Shown here piece by piece: positions 23,301-35,256 of a DNA stretch of 64,000 nucleotides. Source of the DNA: Purshia tridentata (taxonomy: Eukaryota; Streptophyta; Magnoliopsida; Rosales; Rosaceae). A program made the position numbers and the translations under genes. Every line of letters begins with the position of its first letter. Positions within the stretch are counted from its first letter, which is position 1. The DNA lies in the NCBI GenBank assembly GCA_003254885.1, contig QANT01008395.1, forward strand, positions 1 through 64,000, given 5' to 3'. The notes under the pieces were generated by a model. That model saw nothing but the letters and a program-made list of their open reading frames with translations. It ran no database searches and had not been told where the DNA came from.

Positions 23301-26300
23301 TGGGAAACTAAAGTGAGTGAGGAATTTAGGTTTTGCGTGGCAAGTTGATGGTGCTTCTGCTTACATCTTTGTTGGATCTAATGAGTCTGAATATATGTCC
23401 TAAGAAACTTAGCGGTGGAAAGTTCCATGTGCACTAGTATTCAATATGAGAGTTAGCATGACAATTTTTTATTATGTGCAGCTGGTTGAACTTTTGCATA
23501 TTGGATATTCATTTCTTGTTACTTAAATTTTTTTTTTTTATGTTAGCTTGACAGAAATTCAGAATGCACGGGGTATTATGGATGTCCTGGCAGAAATGCT
23601 CAATGCAATAGATCCAGCGAACAAAGAGGTACGTTCTCGATTTAGAATATGCAGAAATCATATTACAATGTGATATTCCAATGTCAAGATTTTTCACAAG
23701 GATACTTTTGGTAGTTCATGCCCAGGGTTGTTCTGAGTGATATGCTCTAACCACAAAAAAAGAAATATATTGTAGTTTGGTATGATTTAGTAATCTGATA
23801 ATAGTACTTAAAGCATGCAAGCTCTGAGATGACATTTTGATGCACATCTACAAAGTTGACATTGAGATACTTTTAATTTGGTATTGTTCTATATCTAAAA
23901 CTATGTTAGTATCTATTGGAAGTCTTAACTTCAATCTCTATCTGCATGTTGCTCAAATATTTTTCAATTTGCAGGGACTTAGGCAGGAGGTTATTGTTGA
24001 TTTGGTTGATCAGTGTCGTACATATAAGCAGAGAGTGGTACACCTTGTTAACTCGACTTCGTAAGACCACAAACTCCTTTCACTACCCTTTTATTAAATA
24101 TTATGGCAGTTGACACTACACTGTTGTACATTTTTTTTGTTTCATGATGTAAACACGTGTGTATTTTTTATTCATGTTGGTCCAATATGAAATTGCTAAA
24201 GAAGAAATTAGGTATTTTTGGTTCTTAGAAGGTGAGGAAGACTTTTAAACAAGTTGACTTGAGTTTTATGGCATGGTAGAAGTTTCTTTGCCTTGAAATG
24301 ATATATTACAAAACTCCGTATCCGTTTTGTTTTGTGCGTGTGTGTATTTTACAAAATAGGGTAATGTTTTCTTCCTAAACTGTCTGGTGTGTTGTATTGT
24401 CAGATGACCATTAATAAGGTGAAATTACCCCTAAATGTGAGATATATAATCTAAACGACGGAGAACAAGACCGCGTTTGAGGACCTTAAATAGAATTTTT
24501 TTGTTTTGTTTTTTTTTTTAAATGTGTATTTGTTTTCATAGTTATATGGGGATGATGTAGATGTTTGTCCTGACAATTTTTTCTGAAAGGGAGGTTTGGA
24601 AATGATATGTATTGGTGAATATTCACTGCTCCAAAATGTTTAGAGAGCAACCAAATAATTTTGAAAGTTATTATTGAAGACATATAATTTGTTATGTTGG
24701 ACTTGTGGTTTTTCATTAGGTTAGGCATGGTGGCCCCACTAAAAAGAGGGATAAAAAAGGTAGGTTTTATGCAGGCCATGACAAGGGTTGAACTTTATAG
24801 AGAATAATATAAAAGTATTTTAAGTGAGGGTTATAGCTCTCTCATCTCCTAAACACTATGAGGATATGTGCTATTGATAACTTACAAGGTTAGGCATAAT
24901 GCTCCCTCTTAAAAAAAGGGAAAGGTTATATGTAGGAAAAGACAACGGTTGAACTTTAATAGGGAGCCATATAAGATTTGCTCGAGTGATAGAGCTCTAT
25001 TAAACATTAAGAGGATATAATCTATTGACATAATTTGTTTTCTTTGATAAACTGTCGTGGTAATCTTTCCCTATTTCTTTACTTATGAAAGTTATTTTTG
25101 GTAGGGATGAATCACTTTTGTGTCAAGGATTAGCACTGAATGATGACTTGCAACGCCTCCTAGCCAAGCATGAAGCCATTGCTTCAGGAACTTTTAAAGC
25201 AGATAAATCCAAGCCTGGAACCGCTGGAGCGCTTGCAGATGTTGGTCCTCTAGTTGACACTGGAAATGACAACAAACAGCTTGATGGGAGGTAATTAAGT
25301 TTTAACCGGTTCACATTCACTGCATTATATGGTGACTAATCCATTGACATTCTGTGTGACCATTAGACTTCAGCTTGATGGGATTGAAATGAAGTTCAGA
25401 TATTTTTTTAAAAGAATTGATTTCTTGATTGGATACCCTCTATATATGAGCTGTAATGCCAGTAATTTTTTGCAGATCAACCTCAAGTGCCGGTGCAGGT
25501 GCTAATCCACTTAATCAGTTATTGCTTGATGCACCTCCAGCTACTAATGGTCCAACTCCTCCTCCAATAAAGGTCAATCCCAAGATGGATCTTCTTAGCG
25601 GAGATGATTTTAACTCACCAAAGGCAGATAATTCACTGGCTCTCGTTCCTGTGGGAGAACAACAGACAACTACTCCTGTATCTCATCCGAATAATGCCCT
25701 TGTTCTTATGGACATGTTTTCTGACAATGCCCCTAATTCTGTAAATACCCATTCTGGTAATGTGGCCGGCCAAACCAATCCTTTACCCCCCCAATTCCAA
25801 CTGCAGCGTAATTTTCAATCTCCAGAAGGAGGATTTTACCCCAATGGAAGCATCCCAACCATGGGGGCACCTCAGTATGAGCAGTCACTGTACACACATG
25901 GTGCTGGCTCTGCCTGGAATGGTCAGACTATGCTGCCAGAGCAACTGCAGAAGCCGTCTTCGCCTGTCCTTGGTGCACTTTTTAATAGATTTTTGGCATT
26001 TCAGTCTTAATATTGGGCTGTCGGCAAAGAACTTTGCATTCGCATTCTTTTGCATATAGGTGCAATCACAGCATGACACATCACTTTCACTTCTCTATCA
26101 GTCTTTTCTAGGCAAAGTCATTTATTTTTCCAATTGATTTGAAACGCCAAAGTGTTGTTTTTGTAATCTCTCCCAACAGTTCCAGTGATGTGGCAGCTAT
26201 TAGTGATTGCATTGACCATAAAGAATGTTTATGCATACTATGCTATTACAAGTATCAGAATTAATAAGCTCTATCACTTCACATGGTTGGACAGGGTCCC

Positions 26301-27049
26301 CGAGCAGTGGATCATTACCACCACCCCCCTGGGAAGCTCAGGCAACAGATGATGGTAGCCCAGTAGCAGGTTCTCCATATGCTCAACCATCAATGCAAGT
26401 TACGGTTACACCTGGCGCACAGGGCGGTTTCCAACCTGGGGGATCTCAACTGACAGGGAAGGACCAGGTAGTAGGTATGTATATCCAGCCAATTACAAGC
26501 ACCCATTTGTCAGCAATCAATCACCAGGTTGGCCCGAGCCATCATTTGGGTCTACCCACCCCTCAACCGAGCAGTCAGTTGGGTTTGCCTACCCCTCAAC
26601 CAGTCCAAGGTCCACCATATATGGGTATGACACCACAGGCAATGCAAGCAAGCCAGATGAATTCTATGTATCCTCAACAAATGTATGGTAATCAAACGGT
26701 CCCCTATGGCTATGATCAGCAACAACATCAACTCCAACAGCAACAACAGCATCAACAGCAATACCAACAGCAGCATCAACAGCATTACCAACAGCAACAA
26801 CTACAGCATTACCAACAGCAACAACAACAGCAATACCAACAGCAACAACAGTATGCCCTTCAGCAACAAATGTACGGTCTTTCTGTTAGAGACAATAATG
26901 GTATGGGCAGCTCCTACCAGGTTTCCACTTCATCGTATGTTCCACCTAGCAAGCCATCCAGGCCAGAGGATAAGCTATTTGGAGACCTTGTTGACTTTGC
27001 AAAACTGAAGTCCACAAAAACCACCCCTGGCGGAGCTGGCAGCATCTGA
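20388..27049 (+). CDS. TOL: TOM1-like protein (TOL), VHS-GAT ubiquitin receptor
   Basis: TOLs act early in plant ESCRT sorting: they bind ubiquitinated membrane cargo (for example PIN2 in Arabidopsis) and pass it to the vacuolar pathway. Ten exons: 20388-20488, 21481-21559, 22277-22375, 22472-22585, 22759-22919, 23547-23628, 23975-24060, 25105-25290, 25476-25972, 26295-27049. They join in phase to 719 residues. The VHS domain is at about 5-137 ([60 protein letters not shown]). The GAT domain is at about 185-275 ([20 protein letters not shown]). A Pro/Gln/Ser-rich low-complexity tail follows, with a Gln/His/Tyr run at about 610-657 and the conserved end [15 protein letters not shown]. The length and Gln-rich tail best fit the long TOL6/TOL9 type. 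Exon 1 uses a GT donor that gives HDPVQAKDVV, where many homologs have DPGQAKDVV. Introns 1 and 7 carry internal duplications. Confidence 0.95.
21205..21480 (+). repeat. duplicated blocks in TOL intron 1 abutting the exon-2 acceptor
   Basis: One unit (GCTTTTCTCTCCCTCTTGTG and onward, about 53 bp) occurs at about 21207-21260 and 21324-21378. A second unit (GCATGTCTACTTCTTAGGAT and onward, about 75 bp) occurs at about 21246-21323 and 21408-21478. The last copy runs to the CAG acceptor of exon 2 at 21480. The corresponding site in the upstream copy reads ATATCTTG instead of ATATCTCAG and so lacks the AG. Confidence 0.9.
24719..25036 (+). repeat. diverged tandem duplication in TOL intron 7
   Basis: Copies at about 24719-24888 and 24889-25036 both begin GGTTAGGCAT. 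They share GGTTGAACTTTA, TATAGCTCT/TAGAGCTCT and GAGGATAT with many substitutions and indels between them, so the duplication is old compared with that in intron 1. Confidence 0.75.
26718..26862 (+). repeat. CAG/CAA-rich tract encoding a Gln-rich run in TOL
   Basis: Mixed CAA and CAG codons with interspersed CAT and TAC give a Gln/His/Tyr-rich stretch of about 48 residues. Mixed codon use means it is not a pure trinucleotide array. On the opposite strand the same DNA reads as Leu-rich nonsense. Confidence 0.9.
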
Positions 27050-28955
27050 AGTTATTATTGATTTCACATTTTTTTTCTTTTCCCCCTTTTATTCTGGGCA
27101 GCTTCTTAATTTTTTTTCCTTTATTTTTCTTTTTCCATTTTTGGTCTTTCTTTGATATATATAATTTTTTTTGTTGGGCTTTTGGCTCCATGTTTGGGTT
27201 TGTGCTTGTCTGGCATTGGGATCATGTACATTCTTTGTAGAAAAAACCCAACAAAAATGGGAGACTTCCATGTGGTTTAGATTGAATTTATGAGATTTGC
27301 CTTTTTAGTTTTACACTCCAACCTTATATCTCTACGTTTAATATTTTCTTTTTGGTTTATGTTTTGGTCGTAGAAGGTGGCTGAATCTGTTTGTAGTTTT
27401 AAGAGTGAAAAACATCATAGAGTTTTGTGCTGCGGTTTTGTTTGTTCGATGCTGTAAATATTTGGCTACTAGCTGTTGTTGAGTCGTTAAACGCATTAGA
27501 CTATTGCTTCGACATTGTCAAAGGATTCAAGAGGTCAACCTATGTAATAACAAAAAATTCATGAGATTACTTGTTCTTTTACGATCAAAGTTCAATGTTC
27601 CCATCTGCTTCTAATCATTCTATTGTCTAGGGAGTAGGGAGTAAGGAGAAATGCGTTTGAGAAAAATTTAAATGTAATAGGTGTATATTTTCTTTTTATC
27701 TGTTGTTCTCATCATGAGCCTGTGTCACAAAACTGAATGTGGAATTCAACACTTTCCTAAACAATTATTAACAAATAAACTATAATCACGCACGTTATGT
27801 ATAGCATTATAATTTTTTTGGACCACTAATATAGAGCATTATATTTAATAACGGAAAATGTATAGAATTAGTATTGCAATGAGTATGTGTACCATGTATT
27901 ATGTTATAGTTAATCAACAATGGGGTCATGTTAATTATAAAAATTAGTTTAGCTATCATATAAGGTGATTATCAAATGTGATCAGATAAGTGTGTACAAA
28001 TTGCATTACTCACCCATAATTAATATATATGATCGAAATGATTATATTACACCATAATTAACTGTGGTTAGCAAAAAATTTCTCTTTATAGTGTACAATG
28101 GATGACTTCTCCAATTTAATGTTTAATAAATGTGATTTTTTTTGCATGCACGAATTTTTGGAAGTAGTAAGAATGAAAAGAAAAACAAAATTAAGAGCAA
28201 AAAATATTGAAACTTTAAAATGTTCATCTAGTATACTGTATAGATGGTTAGATGTTGCACCAAATATTAATATATGTAATAACCTATTATTTGGTTCCAA
28301 ACTTTTGCAACAAAAGAACCCAATTATTTCGTTCAGTTCAGATAAAAGAAAAACAATTATTGCAAAATAAAAATATAGTCAAGTTGACCACAAAAAAGAG
28401 TCCATACACGTGGCTCTTGTTAATTGGAAAATAGGTTCCCTTACCATACTCTTTCTCGTACGATATATAAAAATTAAAAAAAAAAAACAAAACAAATCAA
28501 TTCCTATCCCCCTGGTAAAGAAATCCGCAATCGATCTTCATCTCTCCCGAGCAAGCAAGTCTCTTTGCTATTTCTCACCGTCGAAGGTAAATTTCTCAGA
28601 TCTTTAATTCATGGTTCGAATAATACTGCTATGAATTATATTAAAAAATAAAACTTTGTTTTATTCTGAATTTTATGCGTCTGAAATTACGGTTTTATAG
28701 CTGAATTTCGTAATATATTTGTTCCTTTGCACCTCAAGCGGATCGTATTGATTGGGTTTTTCAGAGCCTTTAGTTTGGATGCATTTGATGTAATTGAACT
28801 TTCAGCTGAAATTACCAGTGTGGACGTAAAAAGTTAATATATTTGTTTGGTTATTTGTTGTTTATTTTATGCACGTAAAAATGACGGGACCCTGTTCAGA
28901 ATTTGTGGGCTTTGCGGTGCAGTGGTGTATTTAAGATTGCCGATCAACCACTAAC
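27050..28955. other. TOL 3' UTR, intergenic DNA and PEX4 promoter/leader
   Basis: 27050 to about 27480 is the T-rich TOL 3' UTR. 27480 to about 28480 is AT-rich without a gene. About 28490-28587 is a probable non-coding first exon of PEX4 ending at CGAAG/GTAAAT, followed by an intron whose acceptor lies before the coding ATG at 28956; a 5'-UTR intron is common in such genes. The exact transcription start cannot be seen. Confidence 0.5.
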
Positions 28956-31449
28956 ATGCAGGTTAGCTACAATTCAGTGAAGTGCTTTAATTTTTGGGTT
29001 TATTTTTTTTTTGTTTTTGTTTTTGTTTTGTTTTTGTCTGTGGGTGCTCATCAGAATGCTCTGGCTTAGGAATGTACATGAATATTATGGTTCTAAGTTA
29101 ACAAATTGGTAAAAGTTTTCTCTTTTTTTCTTACTGGGGTTTTCAGAGAGGGACTGGATATTTGCATGGACTTTTGTAATGGTCTAAAAGATTTCAAGTT
29201 TATAATTTACTTCAAATGGGGTAAAGCTCTCCCTTATGGCTGAAAATGACTAGGGGAAGAGGGATGAGAATTGAAACATGAGGTAAAAAGGTACAAAGGT
29301 GAGATGTGGAGGAATGGTATGGGTTTGAGAAATAGGGAGCAGACTAGCAGAGTATGTCCAGTCAAACATAAATTGTGGGTAAGGGACACAAAATGGTAGA
29401 ATGAAAAAGAAAAAGGAGATTTTGTTTGAGAGATCACTAGGAAACAAGAATTTAGGTATTCTAAAATCCGAACCAGTTCAGTTTTGCACTCCTTTTCTAC
29501 GGAGGGAGAAAAAACAGGGTTTGTGTTGCAAAGTTTTGCTGCCTGCTAGGCTGCTATGGATCTTAGAGATGAAATGTGGAGAGGAAATAGACAATGAAGT
29601 CCTGGGATGGGGAATGGTAAGCTTTAATGACTATTTTGTGTTGCGTAGTGTGGAATTGTAGCGTATCCCACACTGCAAGATGAAATCATGGAATACACTC
29701 ATTACTTTTGGAATATACTATTGCAATTTATAGCAATTAATCCTCTTTGCATGGTAAGATGTATTGCCATTATACAGTGTCCGCTGTGCTTCTGTCTCTA
29801 ATTGGTATAATGCATTTTTTTTTTCTTAAAAAAGTGAAAAAGCTTATTGTGAAACCATTTAGAAGAACTAAATATGTGCAGGCATCAAGGGCCAGGCTTT
29901 TCAAGGAATACAAAGAGGTTCAGCGAGAGAAAGTCGCCGATCCAGATATTCAGTTAGTTTGTGATGACACAAACATATTTAAATGGACTGCTCTAATCAA
30001 GGTAAGTTTGGTCATGACAGACAAAGCTTGGTGTATTATATTGCTTGACCTTATTTGTCCAATTATGTATGTAGGGACCAACAGAGACTCCTTTTGATGG
30101 CGGTATATTCCAGCTTGCTTTCGCAGTTCCTGAGCAATATCCTTTGCAACCTCCACAAGTCAGGTTCTTGACAAAAATTTTCCATCCAAATGTGCATTTC
30201 AAGGTATGGAGCTTATGTTTGATATTTCCAATCTGTTTGAACAAGAACAGAATTTGGGCAGAATTTCTTATTTCAAAGATTTCATGAAGTACTGGAAATC
30301 TGGGCAGAATTTGATACTCACAAGCTTCAAAACTTGGTTGAAATTGTGAAATTAGGAAACTTTAGTAGGTTGGAGGTGAGTGAATCTGTTCAAGTTGTAC
30401 TAGTGATGGATTGATCTGGGGATGTTCATTGACACTGATTTTTAAGAGTCAAACTTTATTAAAAAATTTTCTTCATGAAATCCATAAAGTATAGTCTGTA
30501 ACCTACTGAGAATTTGATCCGGCCAATTGCTTGGTATGTTATATCGGGATTATCCTCTGAAAACTGGTTGCAGCATCACCAACTGAAAATTAGCCCTGAA
30601 ACTTGTGCATAATATTGTATTCTAAATGGTGTATCAAGTATTTTTATTTTTCAATGAATTGTTTTCTATTCCAGACGGGAGAGATTTGCCTTGATATTTT
30701 GAAGAATGCGTGGAGCCCTGCTTGGACACTCCAATCTGTTTGCAGGGCTATAATTGCTTTAATGGCCCATCCAGAACCTGATAGCCCACTGAACTGTGAT
30801 TCAGGTAAGTTGGCATGCATGTTGTACGTTTCAATCATTGCCATTGGATTTCTAAGTTCTAGAAACTCAAATTTGAGGAGGCTAAGCAATAACCTCACGA
30901 TGCAAGCTTATTCTTTTCCTGAGGATGCTCAAGGCCATTAAAAAGTCCAACCTATCGTGGATGGGTGGGAACTAGGATTTTGAAACTAGTGGACCAAGAG
31001 GACATAAATGAAAAGTTGTAGGGACTATAGTTGACTTGTGATTGCCTTAATTTCTGAGGAAGAAAATAAAAGTAAAGACAGAGTTCTCAGAATTTGGAAA
31101 GACCCTAGTTTTTCCCTTATTGATGGATTTGTCTTCTAGGAAGATGAAATTCACGTTGGAATCCTGATTCATGTAATCTGTTGACTGTTATGTGTCAAAA
31201 TTATCTTTGTAAAGCAAACTGCAAACTTTGTATCAACAAATTTGCATTAAAATCGGTGCTAGATCTGAGTTAAATGTGTGTATTTCTGTCGCTCTTCTTC
31301 TCTTTCTTTATTTTTGGATGTTAATGTACTCCTCATGAATTAGTTTTACTTGTATGGCAGGCAATCTTCTGCGCTCTGGCGATATCAAGGGGTACCATTC
31401 CATGGCGAGAATGTATACTAGGCTTGCCGCCATGCCCAAGAAAGGCTGA
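28956..31449 (+). CDS. PEX4: peroxisomal ubiquitin-conjugating enzyme E2 (PEX4/UBC21)
   Basis: E2 enzyme that, with PEX22 on the peroxisome surface, ubiquitinates the import receptor PEX5 for its recycling. Exons 28956-28961, 29882-30001, 30075-30203, 30675-30804 and 31361-31449 join in phase to 157 residues, the same length as I recall for Arabidopsis PEX4. The UBC fold fills the protein: LFKEYKEVQREKVADPD, the HPN motif in KIFHPNVHFK, and the catalytic Cys90 in GEICLDILKNAWSPAWTLQS. It ends TRLAAMPKKG. The first coding exon is only six bases (Met-Gln) and is followed by a 920-bp intron; the start is supported by near identity to the Arabidopsis N-terminus (MQASRARLFKEY). No damage is seen. 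The gene converges on the hydrolase gene at 32129. Confidence 0.97.
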
Positions 31450-32128
31450 AGCCTTAAGTGGTGTGGTGTGTTTCCTATGGTGTATCTTATGGTGTATCCT
31501 ATGGTGTAACTAGTTTATTTATTTATTGTCTTCAATTTTAGGAGGCGGCTTTGTATGAGATTGTGTAAAACTGTAATGCTAGCTTGTTCTTTATGGATCT
31601 TGCACACAATGTAAACCTGGGCACATGTTAAGTGCCCCCATTTGTGACGAACAAAATTGCACATTTCAGAAAAGGGTTTTTTTTTTTTTCAAAATAGTAC
31701 TAGCAATCATTCGCGCTAGAATGGTTTGTTTTGCACTTGGCTTTATCTTTGTCTTGGTTGGTTGTGCGTGGCTTTTATCAGCTCCAGAGATTTTCCAAAC
31801 TGAAAATGTACCAACGATCTTATTTTCTGATAAATTGTTCATCCAATATAACCTACTTCTGATTTTTTTTTTTGTCTTTCAATAAGCCTCTAACGTATTT
31901 GCACAGACCCTATTCGAACCACATCTAGTGTACAGGAAAAACATTTCATCATCTAGTTTTACTTTGATTTTGCATATATCACGGTTTCCACATCATCATA
32001 GAGCATGGATAAACCTATCTTGCATATTATCACAACTACATTGCATAGACTAAGTCAGAGCTCATTGGGTTGGATCTAAAATACATATGATTAAACACAA
32101 CAGGCAGAGTTATTGTAACCACACAGCC
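31450..32128. other. convergent 3' flanks of PEX4 and the hydrolase gene
   Basis: Holds the PEX4 3' UTR, including a triplicated CCTATGGTGTATCTTATGG-like stretch at about 31471-31508, and the 3' UTR of the minus-strand hydrolase. A plus-strand frame at 31625-31885 is Phe/Leu-rich and AT-driven and is not called. Confidence 0.5.
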
Positions 32129-35100
32129 TCACCCCATCAGAAAGCGGTCAAACCATTTGCTAGCCTTTTTTACCATATCCTGCGTCATTTGATGCCCGAT
32201 GCCAGGTTGTGCTTTCAACTGGATTTTAAGGAAATGAAGAGATAGTTAAATCTCCAAAAGAGAAAAAAGGCCAAGGGTAAAGTACTATTTTCATTGATCT
32301 GAACAAATATGACAGACAGACTTAAAAATGCATTGTCAACATGCTTTCCACATTCTTGGGCTCCGGATGAAGTGGTAACTTGGTTTAAATAGAAGACTTC
32401 AGTCTGCTTTAACAGAGGCATTAAAGGCAAATGAAGATGGGAAAAAGTGTGTGCATTAAAGTCCATAGTCCATACCTTAAACGTATCTACACTGTGTGCA
32501 TCTGTATGAGCCTTGCCTCCTCCATTTTTTAATTTTTTTGGGGGCCAGAGGCTTGCTGCTCTTAATAAGGGTTTCACACCATCAAGTGGACATCGAGGAT
32601 CTTCTGCACCTATTGATTTTGAAAAGTTTATATATTACTCCAATTAAACATGATGCGTGATCGCTAAGAAAGAGCAAAAAGTCGATCTCCATGATGATTC
32701 AATTATTAAGGAAAAGAAGAGAGTTGCAGGTCTACACTGTAGCCATTTACAGTGGACGATATAAATTTCAGGGGTTATCCATTGTCATATAGGCACTCTG
32801 TATTAGAATTTGGATATGACAAGAGACAAATAGGTGGTATGTTATAGGCACGCACATGCATGCATTATTAGAAGTTGAACTGCTTTAAAGGATTTTACCA
32901 TTTAAAATCAACAGAGGACGTGGTGCAATAGCTGGAATTGTGTAAGGAATTTCAAACTGGGAGGCTAGACCAGGAGCAATCCTCTCCCAAACCTGGCCAG
33001 ATAAGCAACATTGTAAGATGCCATCTATCTTTATATTTGTAATCAATTAGACCTCCAAAAAAAAAATCAAATCTGACGAGACAAGTATGTAACTAACCTT
33101 CTCCACCACTTCTTTGTCAATCACACTCTTCTTCAGATCATTTGTTGCTTCTGCAGTGCAACCAAGAAAATGAAAGAATCAGAGAAGCAAACACAACAAT
33201 AGCTCCATAAAAAACCACCAGTAAGAGAAAGTTCTGATTGAAATGAGCAGAACAAAAGGGATTTTCATTATTATGCTTATTACATTGCAGTAGTATAACA
33301 AAACTAATCATGTTAAAGTTAATCAAAAGTAACGTGTTCTAATATATCTAGTTTTCTAATTTTCTTACCCTCAAAAACAGGTTTTATACTGTCGACTCGA
33401 GCCTGCCACTTATCATTGTCTATTGCCCATCGGAACCCCTGTTGTCATAGTTGCATAAATAGTTAGCTATACACTTGTACAAAATAAAATTAAAAATTAA
33501 TGAATTTGACACATCACCTGAACACCAATTATAGGGACAACTACTGCATAGCGGGTATCAGCAGCAGCAGCAAACCATGCATGCATACCTGCAATGCAAA
33601 ATTGGAAGATGAATTCTGCATGTCACAGCAAAGGTGATATTCAAGTTCCCATCTTATCATGTTTTACTTCACAAACCTCCAAGAGATTCACCAGTGATTC
33701 CTATCCTAGTAGGGTCTACATCCTCCCTCTGCGTTGTTAGATAATCTGCCAGTTTTATCAAGTCCCAGGCCTGCAATAATGGAATTTATATATTTTATGA
33801 AATAAAATCGTCAGATAACTAAACCCCATTGACTTCACTGACTAAATTTCAACTTATCAACTCTACTACTGGAAGTTAACAGACTGACAGTTCAGTAACA
33901 CTCTGATTGTTAACAAAATAAGTGAAGTTACCGTATCAAATAAGAATGGCATTGTATCACCATTTTTCCATGATGATTTGAGAGCCTGCATGTGAATAAG
34001 AATCCCAAATCACTGATGAAGTTCAAATAGCATAATAGTGTTTACTAGCTTAAACCAAACTAGGCTGCCACATTCAATCGTAGATCGGTCCACATTATCA
34101 TGGGAAAATCATGTGGAAGTGAAACTCAGTACCACCACCAGAATTCACACTCTCAAAATAAGTACTTGTCTAATGCTTCATTTTAAAGCCATAAACCAAA
34201 GAACTTGAAAACAAACACTTCTGTGACAGTATGTGCAACAAAACAGGTTCTTTTAACCCACACTCTATATTGTGCTTTTAGCAACCCATAGGCCAAAATT
34301 GCATAATAAAAACTAAGGAATATAAATACTCACATCCTGGTAAGTGGATATATTTCTGGCACGTTCACCATGGTAGCGAGAATCGATGGCAATGGTGACA
34401 TATCCCCTTGAAGCATATGCCTGAAAGAAGAAAAAAGGAAAACAAAACAAATATGTAAATTCGTCATTCTAACGATTGTACCCTGAAAAACACAATATAT
34501 TAAATTGGTGAAAGATTACATGAAGAATAGGTACCTCAAGCAATGGTCTTAACCACTCTTTGTTCTTGTTTGTACTATGCAGAAAAACAACAGCAGGCTT
34601 TTTCGGGGAATTGTTTTCCTTCATGCTCAAAATCAACACGGGTAGCCGCCCTTGCTCTCCTGCCTATAATAAACCATATCCAAAATCACTTACAGTTATT
34701 TTCGACTAAAACTAAGACATCCATATAGCTCTCAAAGCTTCAATTACCTCAGTAATCAAGTAAAGGTTCTCCTCTTGTAGCTTGTCCTTAAAATTGGGGA
34801 TGTTGGCCTTGGGACAAGCGTTCATTGCCTAATAAAAAGACCCAAACAACACAAACTCAACATTTATGAAATGTCACAATCACAATTTCCAACACAAAAA
34901 AAAAAAAACAAAGTTCATCATCTTGGAATGAGATTCGAACCTCACTGAACCGGGGTGGGGAAGCCTCCTGAAACAGCGGATTAGCCACCGGTTTGGCCGG
35001 TTCAACCGATAACGGAACTGAAAGAATTCAAAAGTTTCACGTTACGGTACCAAACAGTTAAGTATTGCATTAACAAAGCGAAAATCAAATTCTCCTCCAT

Positions 35101-35256
35101 TTTCCCTAACATTTCTCACTAGCCAAACAGGAAAAGGGAGAAATTATTTATCTAACGTTTCCAGTTTTGAATTCACTCACCTGCTCCGGTTCGTCTGCTA
35201 AGCAGGACTTGGAGGAACTCCAAACGAAGCTTCTGGACGTCGACAGCTTCCCCCAT
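32129..35256 (-). CDS. alpha/beta hydrolase superfamily protein
   Basis: Serine hydrolase fold of unknown substrate, related as I recall to Arabidopsis At5g25770. Thirteen exons on the minus strand: 35256-35181, 35017-34941, 34828-34748, 34663-34535, 34420-34334, 33985-33932, 33770-33677, 33588-33518, 33438-33369, about 33147-33099 (one base uncertain), 32992-32899, 32609-32476, 32218-32129. They give about 368 residues. The nucleophile elbow is GITGESLGGMHAW (Ser at about 197), the acid is probably in NGAEDPRCP (about 298), and the histidine is in PGIGHQMT (about 348), so the triad is complete. An early strand-loop AVVFLHSTNKNKEW and IDSRYHGERA fit an esterase or dienelactone-hydrolase-like core. 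Exon 12 has about a dozen extra residues (around LWPPKKLKNGGG) compared with my memory of homologs, just before the histidine region. No targeting signal is clear. Confidence 0.9.

Noticed and set aside
26552-26800. Minus-strand Leu-rich frame
   Set aside because: Antisense of the Gln-rich TOL tract.
29234-29447. Minus-strand Phe/Ser/Pro-rich frames inside PEX4 intron 1
   Set aside because: Low-complexity, no recognisable protein, inside a well-defined intron.
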